Of a DNA stretch of 64,000 nucleotides, positions 1-7,316 are shown one piece after another. The first letter of the stretch is position 1. The number at the start of each line of letters is the position of its first letter. The position numbers were made by a program, and so were the translations under genes. The notes under the pieces were generated by a model. The model had not been told where the DNA came from and did no database searches. It was given only the letters and a program-made list of their open reading frames with translations. The stretch is from Herbidospora galbida. Its GTDB lineage: Bacteria > Actinomycetota > Actinomycetes > Streptosporangiales > Streptosporangiaceae. Location: NCBI RefSeq assembly GCF_005233835.1, contig NZ_SZQA01000039.1, forward strand, positions 1 through 64,000, in the 5' to 3' direction.

Positions 1-1176
1 CGGCGGCCCCTGCGGGCGTCGCGGATCGCCCGGCTCGGCCTGCCGGTGCCGATCGCCGTCGGCGCGCGGTTCGCGCTGGAGCCCGGCCGCGACGGGGTGC
101 CGGTCCGGCCCGCGCTGCTGGGCGCGGTCACCGGCGTGCTGGGGGTGCTGGCGGCGTTCACGTTCGCCGCCGGGGTCGAGGAGACCGGCCGGAACCCGGA
201 GGCGTTCGGGCAGACCCACCAGTTCGTCCTGCCGCTGGGCGACGGCCGCGTGGACCTCGTGCCCGCCGAGGTGGTCGCGCGGGGGCTGGGCGCGCTCCGC
301 GACGATCCCGCCGTCGCCGCTTTCACCGACACGCGCCTCGGCGTGGCCGTCTCGGGCGGCACGGCGGTGCCGCTGTTCTCCCGTCAGCCCGGCGGAGTGC
401 GGGTGGTGACGATCGAGGGGGCGCCGCCGGAGAAGGCGGGCGAGGTCATGCTGGCGCCGCACAGCGCGCGGGACCTGGGGGCCGCCGTCGGCGACACGGT
501 CACCCTCATGGGCACCCGCCCGGCGGCGCTGCGGGTGACCGGGATCGGGTTCGTGCCGGAGGCCAGCCACAACACCTACGCGTCGGGCGGCTGGGTCGCC
601 GACGACACCTGGCACGCCCTGTTCGACGCGTTCAAGACCCACGAGGTCCTGATCACGGTCCGGCCCGGCACCGACCCGGCCGCGCTGCAGGCCCGGGTCA
701 CGGCGGCGTTCGGGCAGCCCGACGTGCCGCTCCAGCAGGTCGAGCCGCCCTTCCAGCTGAGCGAGCTCCGCCGGCACCGGGTGCTGCCGATCGCGCTGGC
801 CGTCTTCCTGGCGGTCCTGGGGGCCGGCGCGGTCGGGCACGCGCTGGCCACGGCGGTCCGGCGGCGGGCCCACGACCTGGCGGTGCTGCGCGCCCTCGGG
901 CTGACCCGGGGGCAGGCCCGGCTGGCCGTCGCCACCCAGGCCACCCTGCTGGCCGTGGCCGGGCTCGCGTTCGGCGTCCCGCTCGGGCCGGCCGCCGGCC
1001 GGGTGGTCTGGCGCGTCACCGCCGACGCCACCCCGCTGCTGTACGTCCCCCCGGTGGCCGCCTGGGCCCTGCTGCTGGTCGGGCCGGTGGCCCTGCTGAT
1101 CGCCAACCTGCTGGCCGCGTGGCCGGGACGGACCGCCGCCCGGCTGCCGGCCGGGCTTCTCCTGCGAGCGGAGTGA
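1..1176 (+). CDS. ABC transporter permease, FtsX/MacB type (5' end outside window)
   Basis: The reading frame is open to the left edge, so only about the last 391 codons are seen. Visible are one membrane helix near nt 110-180, an extracytoplasmic MacB-core-like domain (about nt 190-770, with the pattern APHSARDLGAAVGDTV typical of these domains), and a C-terminal FtsX block with three hydrophobic helices (about nt 780-1130). This matches the second half of a large FtsX-family permease, which in actinomycetes works with a separate ATPase to move lipids, peptides or drugs, or to transmit a signal. The ATPase is not in the window. A histidine kinase starts 5 nt after the stop, so co-transcription is likely. 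Substrate unknown. Confidence 0.85.
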   Translation, partial: RRPLRASRIARLGLPVPIAVGARFALEPGRDGVPVRPALLGAVTGVLGVLAAFTFAAGVEETGRNPEAFGQTHQFVLPLGDGRVDLVPAEVVARGLGALRDDPAVAAFTDTRLGVAVSGGTAVPLFSRQPGGVRVVTIEGAPPEKAGEVMLAPHSARDLGAAVGDTVTLMGTRPAALRVTGIGFVPEASHNTYASGGWVADDTWHALFDAFKTHEVLITVRPGTDPAALQARVTAAFGQPDVPLQQVEPPFQLSELRRHRVLPIALAVFLAVLGAGAVGHALATAVRRRAHDLAVLRALGLTRGQARLAVATQATLLAVAGLAFGVPLGPAAGRVVWRVTADATPLLYVPPVAAWALLLVGPVALLIANLLAAWPGRTAARLPAGLLLRAE

Positions 1177-1181
1177 TCGAC

Positions 1182-3146
1182 ATGAACCGCGTCCTCACCG
1201 CGACCGTCGGGGGCGTCGCCGCGCTGGCGACGCTCGGCGCCGGGTTCAACGACACCGCCGACACCGCCAGCGCCGTGGTGGCCGCCGGGTGGGTGATCGC
1301 CGCCGCCGGGTGCCTGGCCTCCGGACGGCCCGCCGTCGCCCGGTGGGCGGGCCTGGTGGCCGTCCTCCAGGGCGCGGCGGCCGTCTGGCCGCAGGCGGTC
1401 CCGCTGGCCATCGCCGGGTGGCTCGGATTCGCCCTCGCCCTACCCGACGGCGGCCTGCGCAGCCTGCCGCGCCGGATCGTCACGGGCCTGGGCGCGCTGG
1501 CCGGGCTGGCGCTGACGCTACTGGTCGAGGTCTCCCCCGGCGGCTACGGGGCCGCCGCCGTCGTCGCGGCCGGGATCGGCACCATCGCGATCGTGGCCCG
1601 CTGCGGCCCGGCCTCGCCCCGGCAGCGGGCGGCGCTCCAGTGGACCGGCGCCGCGCTGCTGCTCGCCGCCGCCGCGGGCGCCGTGATCATCGGGCTGCAC
1701 CTGCTGCTGGGGGTGCCGGAGACCCCGATGGCGTGGCTCGTCGGGGCGCTGGTGATCGTGCCGGTGGGCGCCCTGTTCGGGCATCTGCCGCCGACCGCGC
1801 ACGTCGGGGAGAAGGCGCTGCTGGAGGCGGTGGTGGTCGCCGGGTTCGCGGTCATGATCGCCAGCGTCTACCTGGTGGTGGTGCTGGGCCTGGGCCGCCT
1901 CCCGGCCGAGAGCGAGCGCGACCTGCTGGTCTCCTCGATGGCGGCGGCGCTGGTGGTGGCGATCCTGGCCATCCCGGTGCGCAACCGCCTCCTGCACACC
2001 GCCCGCGCGATCACCGGCCGGGGCGGGGTGCCGCCGGAGGAGATCCTGGCCACCTTCGGCGCCCGCATGAGCCGCGCGGTCCCCTTCGACGAGCTGCTGC
2101 TCCAGCTGGCCGAGTCGCTGAAGGCCGCGATGGCCCCGGCGGGCGCGGAGATCTGGGTCGGCTCCGACGGCGTGCTCCAGCGCACGGTCAGCGTGCCCGA
2201 CCTGCCGCCGGAGCGCATCACCCTCAACGACCGCGAACGCGTCATCGTCGGCCGCACCCGGATCGGCGGCCCGTCGTGGCTGGCCATCTGGCTGCCCGGC
2301 ATGCTCCCGGAGAGCGGCGGCCTGGTCCGCGTCGCGCCCGCCGCCCACCTGGGCGAGCTCCTCGGCATGATCGTGGTGCGCCGCCCGCCCGACGCCCCGC
2401 CGTTCTCCGAGAACGACGACCAGGTGCTCGTGCAGCTGGCCCGCCAGGTGGGCCTGGCCCTGCACAACATGCGGCTCGACTCGGCGCTGCAGGCCAGCCT
2501 CGACGAGCTGCGCCGCCGCAACGAGGAACTCCAGGCCTCCCGCCTGCGCATCGTGACCTCCGCCGACGCCGCCCGCCGCGCCATCGAACGGGACCTGCAC
2601 GACGGCGCCCAGCAGCACCTGGTCGCCCTGTCGGTCAAGCTCAGCCTGGCCGGGGAGATCATCGCCGAGGAGCCCGACGTCGCCCGCGCGATGATGTCCG
2701 AGCTCCGCGACGACGTGCAGGGGACCATCGCGGCCGTCCGGGAGCTGGCCCACGGCGTCTACCCGCCGCTGCTGCGCAACCACGGCCTCGACCAGGCGAT
2801 GCGCTCGGCGGCGCGGCGGTCGGCGCTGCCGTGCGCGGTCGCCGTCGACCTGCCCCGGCGGTTCTCCGAGGAGACCGAGGCGGCCGTCTACTTCTGCTGC
2901 CTGGAGGCGATCCAGAACGCGGGCAAGCACGCCGGGGCCGACGCGGCCGTCGAGGTGGAGATCACCGCCGACGACAAGGTGCTGCGGTTCACCGTCGCCG
3001 ACGACGGCGCCGGGTTCGAATCCGCTGGTGAGGGGCACGGCTTCGTCAACATGCGCGACCGGCTCGGCGCGATCGGCGGCACCCTGACCGTCGACTCGGC
3101 GCTCGGCGCCGGCACCACGATCCGCGGGGAGATCCCACATGCCTGA
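1182..3146 (+). CDS. Sensor histidine kinase, NarL/LiaS type, with GAF domain
   Basis: A 654-residue membrane histidine kinase. The N-terminal ~270 residues form several hydrophobic helices; a GAF-like domain follows (about 290-430), then a HisKA_3 dimerisation helix with the phospho-acceptor His473 in ERDLHDGAQ, and a HATPase_c domain with a DDGAGF box. ATG 1182 is chosen because it lies just after the permease stop with GGAG upstream; a GTG 63 nt earlier would overlap the permease. The 3' end overlaps the FAD oxidoreductase start by 8 nt, so translation is probably coupled. No regulator follows on the same strand. The LuxR regulator at 4914-5582 (opposite strand) and the receiver at 4452-4871 are the nearest candidate partners, which is inference. 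Confidence 0.9.
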   Translation: MNRVLTATVGGVAALATLGAGFNDTADTASAVVAAGWVIAAAGCLASGRPAVARWAGLVAVLQGAAAVWPQAVPLAIAGWLGFALALPDGGLRSLPRRIVTGLGALAGLALTLLVEVSPGGYGAAAVVAAGIGTIAIVARCGPASPRQRAALQWTGAALLLAAAAGAVIIGLHLLLGVPETPMAWLVGALVIVPVGALFGHLPPTAHVGEKALLEAVVVAGFAVMIASVYLVVVLGLGRLPAESERDLLVSSMAAALVVAILAIPVRNRLLHTARAITGRGGVPPEEILATFGARMSRAVPFDELLLQLAESLKAAMAPAGAEIWVGSDGVLQRTVSVPDLPPERITLNDRERVIVGRTRIGGPSWLAIWLPGMLPESGGLVRVAPAAHLGELLGMIVVRRPPDAPPFSENDDQVLVQLARQVGLALHNMRLDSALQASLDELRRRNEELQASRLRIVTSADAARRAIERDLHDGAQQHLVALSVKLSLAGEIIAEEPDVARAMMSELRDDVQGTIAAVRELAHGVYPPLLRNHGLDQAMRSAARRSALPCAVAVDLPRRFSEETEAAVYFCCLEAIQNAGKHAGADAAVEVEITADDKVLRFTVADDGAGFESAGEGHGFVNMRDRLGAIGGTLTVDSALGAGTTIRGEIPHA

Positions 3147-4566
3147 GTTCGATGCCGTCGTCGTCGGTTCGGGCCCGAACGGCCTGACCGGCGCGCTGGA
3201 GCTGGCCGAGTCGGGCCGCCGGGTCCTGCTGCTGGAGGCGGCCCCGACCTTCGGCGGCGGCCTGCGCAGCAGCGCCGAGCTCACCCTGCCCGGCTTCACG
3301 CACGACGTCTGCGCGACCGTGATCGCGACCGCGCTGGCCTCCCCCGCGCTCCGCGACCGGCTGCCCGGCCTGGGCGTGCGGCCCGTCCACCCGGAGATCC
3401 CGGCCGCCCACCCGCTCGACGACGGCCCCGCCGTGCTCATCCACCGCTCGGCCGAGCGGACGGCGGCGGAACTGGGCCGCGACGGCGCGGCCTACCTGGC
3501 CACCGTGGGCGCCACCGCGAGGGCGGGCTTCCCCTTGGTCGACACCCTGCTCGCGCCCCTCGGCATGCCGAAGGCGCCCCTGGCGCTGGTCCGCTACGGC
3601 CTCGCCGGCGCCCTCCCCGCCACGACCGCGGCCAAGACGCTGTTCCGAGGGCCCCGGGCCCGCGCCGCGCTGGCCGGGATGGCCGCCCACTCGATGCTCG
3701 ACCTGCGCAGCCCCATCTCCGCCGGATACGGCGTGATGCTGGCCGCGATGGCCCACCTGGTGGGCTGGCCGGTGGTGGAGGGCGGCTCCCAGGTGATGGC
3801 CGACGCGATGGTGGCCCGGCTGCGGGAACTGGGCGGCGAGGCCGTCGCCGGCCACCGGGTGACCGCGCTGAAGGAGCTCCCCGAGGCCGAGACGGTCCTG
3901 CTGAACGTCACCCCGCGCCAGTTCGCGGAGATGGCCGACCTGCCCGAGGCCTACGCCCGCAGAATGCGGCGGTATCGCTACGGGCCGGGCGTGTTCAAGG
4001 TCGACTGGGCGCTCGACGGCCCGGTCCCGTGGCGTGACCCGGCGGTGGGGGCGGCCGGGACGGTCCATCTCGGCGGCACCCTGGAGGAGATCGCCGCGAG
4101 CGAGCGGGCTGCGGTGCGCGGACGGGTCTGCGACCGCCCCTACGTCCTCCTGGTGCAGCCTCCCGACCCGTCGCGGGCCCCGGAGGGCAAGCGCACCCTG
4201 TGGGCCTACTGCCACGTACCGAACGGCTACGACGGCGACATGACCGATGCGATCGAGGCCCAGATCGAGCGCTTCGCGCCGGGCTTCCGCGACCTGGTCC
4301 TGGCCCGCCACGTCATGGGCCCGGCCGCGCTGGAGAGCCACGACGCCAACTACGTCGGCGGGGACATCGGTGGCGGGGCGGCCGACCTGTTCCAGTTCGT
4401 CAGCCGGCCGGTGCCCTCGCTCCAGCCGTGGCGGACCCCGATCGAGGGCGTCTACCTCTGCTCCTCGTCGACCCCGCCGGGGGCGGGCGTCCACGGCATG
4501 GGCGGGCTGATGGCGGCCAGGTGCGCCCTCAGGCGGGCGGGGGTCAGGTCCTCTTTGCGGATGTAG
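3139..4566 (+). CDS. FAD-dependent oxidoreductase, phytoene-desaturase-like (PYROXD2-like)
   Basis: A 475-residue flavoprotein. The N-terminus has the dinucleotide-binding fold VVVGSGPNGLTGALELAESG, followed by the second FAD contact (LLLEAAPTFGGG). The C-terminus has the family signature around GAGVHGMGGLMAA that closes the FAD site. The length fits the CrtI/PYROXD2-like amine-oxidase superfamily; no carotenoid genes are nearby, so a carotenoid role is not supported. It starts 8 nt inside the histidine kinase gene, which suggests coupled translation. Its last 115 nt lie antisense to the end of a receiver gene on the other strand; the conserved C-terminal FAD motif falls inside this overlap, so both frames appear constrained. 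Substrate unknown. Confidence 0.85.
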   Translation: MPEFDAVVVGSGPNGLTGALELAESGRRVLLLEAAPTFGGGLRSSAELTLPGFTHDVCATVIATALASPALRDRLPGLGVRPVHPEIPAAHPLDDGPAVLIHRSAERTAAELGRDGAAYLATVGATARAGFPLVDTLLAPLGMPKAPLALVRYGLAGALPATTAAKTLFRGPRARAALAGMAAHSMLDLRSPISAGYGVMLAAMAHLVGWPVVEGGSQVMADAMVARLRELGGEAVAGHRVTALKELPEAETVLLNVTPRQFAEMADLPEAYARRMRRYRYGPGVFKVDWALDGPVPWRDPAVGAAGTVHLGGTLEEIAASERAAVRGRVCDRPYVLLVQPPDPSRAPEGKRTLWAYCHVPNGYDGDMTDAIEAQIERFAPGFRDLVLARHVMGPAALESHDANYVGGDIGGGAADLFQFVSRPVPSLQPWRTPIEGVYLCSSSTPPGAGVHGMGGLMAARCALRRAGVRSSLRM

Positions 4567-4871
4567 CCCGCCGCCCCGCAGGTGGCGGCGTCGGGCGGCA
4601 GGTCTTCGGCCGCGTACGTGGACACCAGCACCACCGTGACGCCGGGCTGCCCGGCCAGGATGCGCCGGGTGGCCTCGACCCCGCTGATGCCGGGCAGGTT
4701 GATGTCCATCACGATCACGTGGGGACGGATGCGGGCCGCCTCGGCGACGGCGGCCTCCCCCGACTCCGCCTCGCCGGCCACGCGCCAGCCGGCGACCAGG
4801 GCCACCAGCCGCCGTGCGACGGCCCGGAAGGGCGCCTGGTCGTCGACGATGAGAACTTCGACGGACCCCAT
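4452..4871 (-). CDS. Single-domain response regulator (receiver only)
   Basis: A 139-residue protein with a CheY-like receiver: acidic pair D10-D11, phospho-acceptor D56 in VMDINLPG, T/S position in VLVSTYA and the conserved K106 in YIRKED. No DNA-binding domain follows; after the receiver come about 30 residues of Pro-rich tail encoded entirely antisense to the end of the FAD oxidoreductase gene. It may act through protein contacts, for instance as a phosphate sink or partner of the nearby kinase (inference). The start ATG at 4871 is 43 nt downstream of the LuxR regulator stop, in the same direction, so the two may be co-transcribed. Confidence 0.8.
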   Translation of the reverse strand: MGSVEVLIVDDQAPFRAVARRLVALVAGWRVAGEAESGEAAVAEAARIRPHVIVMDINLPGISGVEATRRILAGQPGVTVVLVSTYAAEDLPPDAATCGAAGYIRKEDLTPARLRAHLAAISPPMPWTPAPGGVDEEQR

Positions 4872-4913
4872 GGCAACCCATGGTGGCTCATGGGGCGCCC
4901 GTCGCTAAGGGTG

Positions 4914-5582
4914 TTACCCCTCCTGTTCCGACAGGTAGAGCAGCACGGCCAGCACCCGCCGGTTCACCTCGGGGGCGGCCTCCAGCCCGAGCTTGGCGAA
5001 GACCACGCTGATGTGCTTCTCCACCGATTTCTCGCTCAGGTAGAGGGTCTCGCCGACGGCCGCGTTGCTCTTGCCCTGGGCGATCTGGGCCAGCACGTCC
5101 CGCTCACGGGGAGTGAGCGCGGCGAGCGGCGAGGAGCGCCGCCGCAGCGAGTCGGCCAGGATCCCCTCGACGACGACCGGGTCGATGACCGACCCGCCGC
5201 GCGCCACCGCGCGAACCGCCTCGACGAGCTGGCCGGGCTCGCCCACCCGCTCCTTGAGCAGGTAGGCCCGCCCGGCGCTGCCGCCCGCCAGCAGCATCGT
5301 GGCGTAGGACGGCTCGGCGTACTGCGACAGGACCACGACGCCCGTCGAGGGCGACCCGGCGCGCAGCTTCGTGGCGGCCCGGATGCCCTCGTCGGTGGAC
5401 GTCGGCGGCATGCGGACGTCGGTGACGACGACGTCGGGCCGGTGCTCCTCGACGGCGGCGAGCAGCCCGCCGAGGTCGGCGCACGCGGCCACGACCGTCA
5501 GATCGGGATCGCGGGAGAGCACGCGTTCCACGCCCTCGCGCATCAGGAGATTGTCTTCGGCGATCACGACCCGTAACGGCAC
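4914..5582 (-). CDS. LuxR/NarL-family response regulator
   Basis: A 222-residue two-domain regulator. The N-terminal receiver has the phospho-acceptor D55 in VVTDVRMPP, the switch residues in VVLSQYAE and the Lys in YLLKER. The C-terminal LuxR-type helix-turn-helix (about 155-215) contains LTPRERDVLAQIAQGKSNAAVGETL and the recognition-helix region SEKSVEKHISVVFAKL. It probably binds DNA as a phosphorylated dimer. It lies on the opposite strand to the GAF histidine kinase at 1182-3146, which belongs to the kinase class that normally pairs with this regulator class, so partnership is plausible but not shown. The regulator at 19490-20134 is of the same subtype (both have the MPPT/LPPT and SQY motifs). 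Confidence 0.92.
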   Translation of the reverse strand: MPLRVVIAEDNLLMREGVERVLSRDPDLTVVAACADLGGLLAAVEEHRPDVVVTDVRMPPTSTDEGIRAATKLRAGSPSTGVVVLSQYAEPSYATMLLAGGSAGRAYLLKERVGEPGQLVEAVRAVARGGSVIDPVVVEGILADSLRRRSSPLAALTPRERDVLAQIAQGKSNAAVGETLYLSEKSVEKHISVVFAKLGLEAAPEVNRRVLAVLLYLSEQEG

Positions 5583-5615
5583 GGGAGCAAGGTTATCCCG
5601 CGTGGGGAATCTGCC

Positions 5616-6662
5616 TCAGCCAAGCGCGGCGACGAAGGCGTCCACGTCCTCCTCGGTGGTGTCGAACGAGCACATCCACCGCACCTCGCCCGTCTCCTGG
5701 TTCCACGTGTAGAAGGGGAAGTCCTTGCGGACCCGGTCGGCCACCTCGCCGGGCAGGGTGGCGAAGACCGCGTTGGCCTGGGGCCGCCGCGTCACCGTGA
5801 CATGCGGGATCAGGTCGGCCTTCTCGGCCAGCCGCGCCGCCATCGCGTTGGCGTTGCGGGCGTTGCGCAGCCACAGGTCCCCGGCGAGCAGCGCCTCGAA
5901 CTGCGCCGACACGAACCGCATCTTGGAGGCGAGCTGCATGCTCGTCTTCCTGATGTACGGCAGCCCGCGCACCGCGTCGGGGTTCAGCACGACCACGGCC
6001 TCGCCGAGCATGAGCCCGAGCTTGGTGCCGCCGAACGACACCACGTCGACCCCGACGTCGGTGGTCAGCGCCCGCAGGGGCACGTCGAGCGCGGCGGCGG
6101 CGTTGCACAGCCGCGCCCCGTCGAGGTGCACGAGCATCCCGCGCGCGTGGGCGTGCTCGGTGATCGCGGCGATCTCGCCGGGCGTGTAGACGGTCCCGAG
6201 CTCGGTGGCGTTGGTGATCGTCACCACCCGGGGCTGGGCCCGGTGGACGTCGCCGAACCCCCATGCCTGCGTGTCGATCAGGTCGGGCGTGAGCTTCCCG
6301 TCGGGCGTCCTGACGGTGTGCAGCTTCAGCGACCCGACGACCTCGGGCGCGCCGCCCTCGTCGACGTGGACGTGGGCGGTGTCGGCGCAGATGACCGACT
6401 CCCACGACCCGCACATCGCGCGCAGCGACACCACGTTGGCGGCGGTGCCGTTGAACACCGGGTAGGCCTCGGCCCGTTCGCCGAAGTGCCGGCGGAACAC
6501 GTTCCGCAGCGCGGAGGTGTAGACGTCGTCGCCGTACGACACCTGGTGGCCGCCGTTGGCGAGGGCGACGGCGTCGAGGATCTCGGGGTGGACGCCGGCG
6601 TAGTTGTCGCTGGCGAAGCCCTTCAGCGCCGGATCGTGGCGCCTGACCGCGTCAGTTCCCAT
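5616..6662 (-). CDS. ltaE: Low-specificity L-threonine aldolase-like PLP enzyme
   Basis: A 348-residue PLP-dependent lyase of the beta-eliminating/threonine aldolase family. The expected landmarks are present: SDNYAGVHP near the N-terminus, the cofactor stacking region NGTAAN, the Asp-containing HLDGARL (D181) that contacts the pyridine nitrogen, and the Schiff-base lysine K214 in SFGGTKLG. The family cleaves beta-hydroxy amino acids such as L-threonine to glycine and an aldehyde. The start overlaps the SDR stop by 11 nt, and SDR and DUF6421 genes lie upstream in the same direction, so this is the third gene of an operon. The role of that operon is not known to me; true substrates may differ from threonine. 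Confidence 0.87.
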   Translation of the reverse strand: MGTDAVRRHDPALKGFASDNYAGVHPEILDAVALANGGHQVSYGDDVYTSALRNVFRRHFGERAEAYPVFNGTAANVVSLRAMCGSWESVICADTAHVHVDEGGAPEVVGSLKLHTVRTPDGKLTPDLIDTQAWGFGDVHRAQPRVVTITNATELGTVYTPGEIAAITEHAHARGMLVHLDGARLCNAAAALDVPLRALTTDVGVDVVSFGGTKLGLMLGEAVVVLNPDAVRGLPYIRKTSMQLASKMRFVSAQFEALLAGDLWLRNARNANAMAARLAEKADLIPHVTVTRRPQANAVFATLPGEVADRVRKDFPFYTWNQETGEVRWMCSFDTTEEDVDAFVAALG

Positions 6663-7314
6663 GGGCCGTCAGATCCAGCCTGAGGCCGTTGGCCTCGGTC
6701 ACCGGCAGGTCCCACAGACCGGCCAGGGCGTCGGCGAGGTCGGCGACGTCGGTGAAGTTGCGGAACGGCTTGTCCGGCGCGGCCCTGCGCATCGCGTCGT
6801 GCACCAGCGCCGTCACCACGACGATCGAGGCGGCGGCGCCGCTGCTCTTGAGCGCGTCGGCGAAGGCCAGCGTCCACGCCTCGGAGGCGGCCTTGGCGGC
6901 GGCGTAGCAGGCGTTGCCCTGCGTGGGGGCCTCGGCGGCCTTGGCCGACACGATCGCGAACCGGCCGTCGTCACTCGCCTTCAGCAGCGGCTCGAAGGCG
7001 AGCGTGACGTGCTGGAGGGTGCGGACCAGCAGGTCGTTGAGGTCGGCCCAGTCGTCGAGGCGCGTCTCGGCGAACGTCTTGGCCCCGCGCCAGCCGCCGA
7101 CCAGGTGGAAGATCCCGTCGACGCGGCCGTGCTCGGCGCGCACGCGGGCCTCCAGGTCGCGTACCTGGGCGAGGTCGAGGAGGTCGACGGGGAGGCAGCC
7201 GTCGGCGCCCGAGCGGTCGACCCCGACGACGGTGTCGCCGAGGTCGGTGAACTTCTTCACCACGGCCCGCCCGGCGGGACCGCCCGCGCCCAGAACCAGA
7301 ATGACGCGGCTCAT
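6652..7314 (-). CDS. Short-chain dehydrogenase/reductase
   Basis: A 220-residue SDR. The nucleotide-binding motif is VLGAGGPAGRAV (about 7-18) and the acidic D33 after beta-2 hints at an NAD(H) preference. The NAG-type motif is replaced by LVGGWRG. The catalytic triad is S123 in IVSAKAA, Y137 and K141 in NACYAAAKAA. It is shorter than the usual ~250 residues, ending with a compact C-terminus. It starts 2 nt after the stop of the DUF6421 gene and ends inside the aldolase start, so the three genes are almost certainly co-transcribed. Substrate unknown. Confidence 0.87.
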   Translation of the reverse strand: MSRVILVLGAGGPAGRAVVKKFTDLGDTVVGVDRSGADGCLPVDLLDLAQVRDLEARVRAEHGRVDGIFHLVGGWRGAKTFAETRLDDWADLNDLLVRTLQHVTLAFEPLLKASDDGRFAIVSAKAAEAPTQGNACYAAAKAASEAWTLAFADALKSSGAAASIVVVTALVHDAMRRAAPDKPFRNFTDVADLADALAGLWDLPVTEANGLRLDLTAHGN

Positions 7315-7316
7315 CG

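Noticed and set aside
3013-3023. GGTTCGAATCC looks like a tRNA T-loop
   Set aside because: It lies in the coding frame of the histidine kinase ATPase domain (GAGFES region) and no acceptor, D or anticodon arm fits around it.
1518-3440. Long antisense open frame over the histidine kinase
   Set aside because: Low-complexity Gly/Arg/Asp-rich product with no domain; the sense kinase frame is complete.
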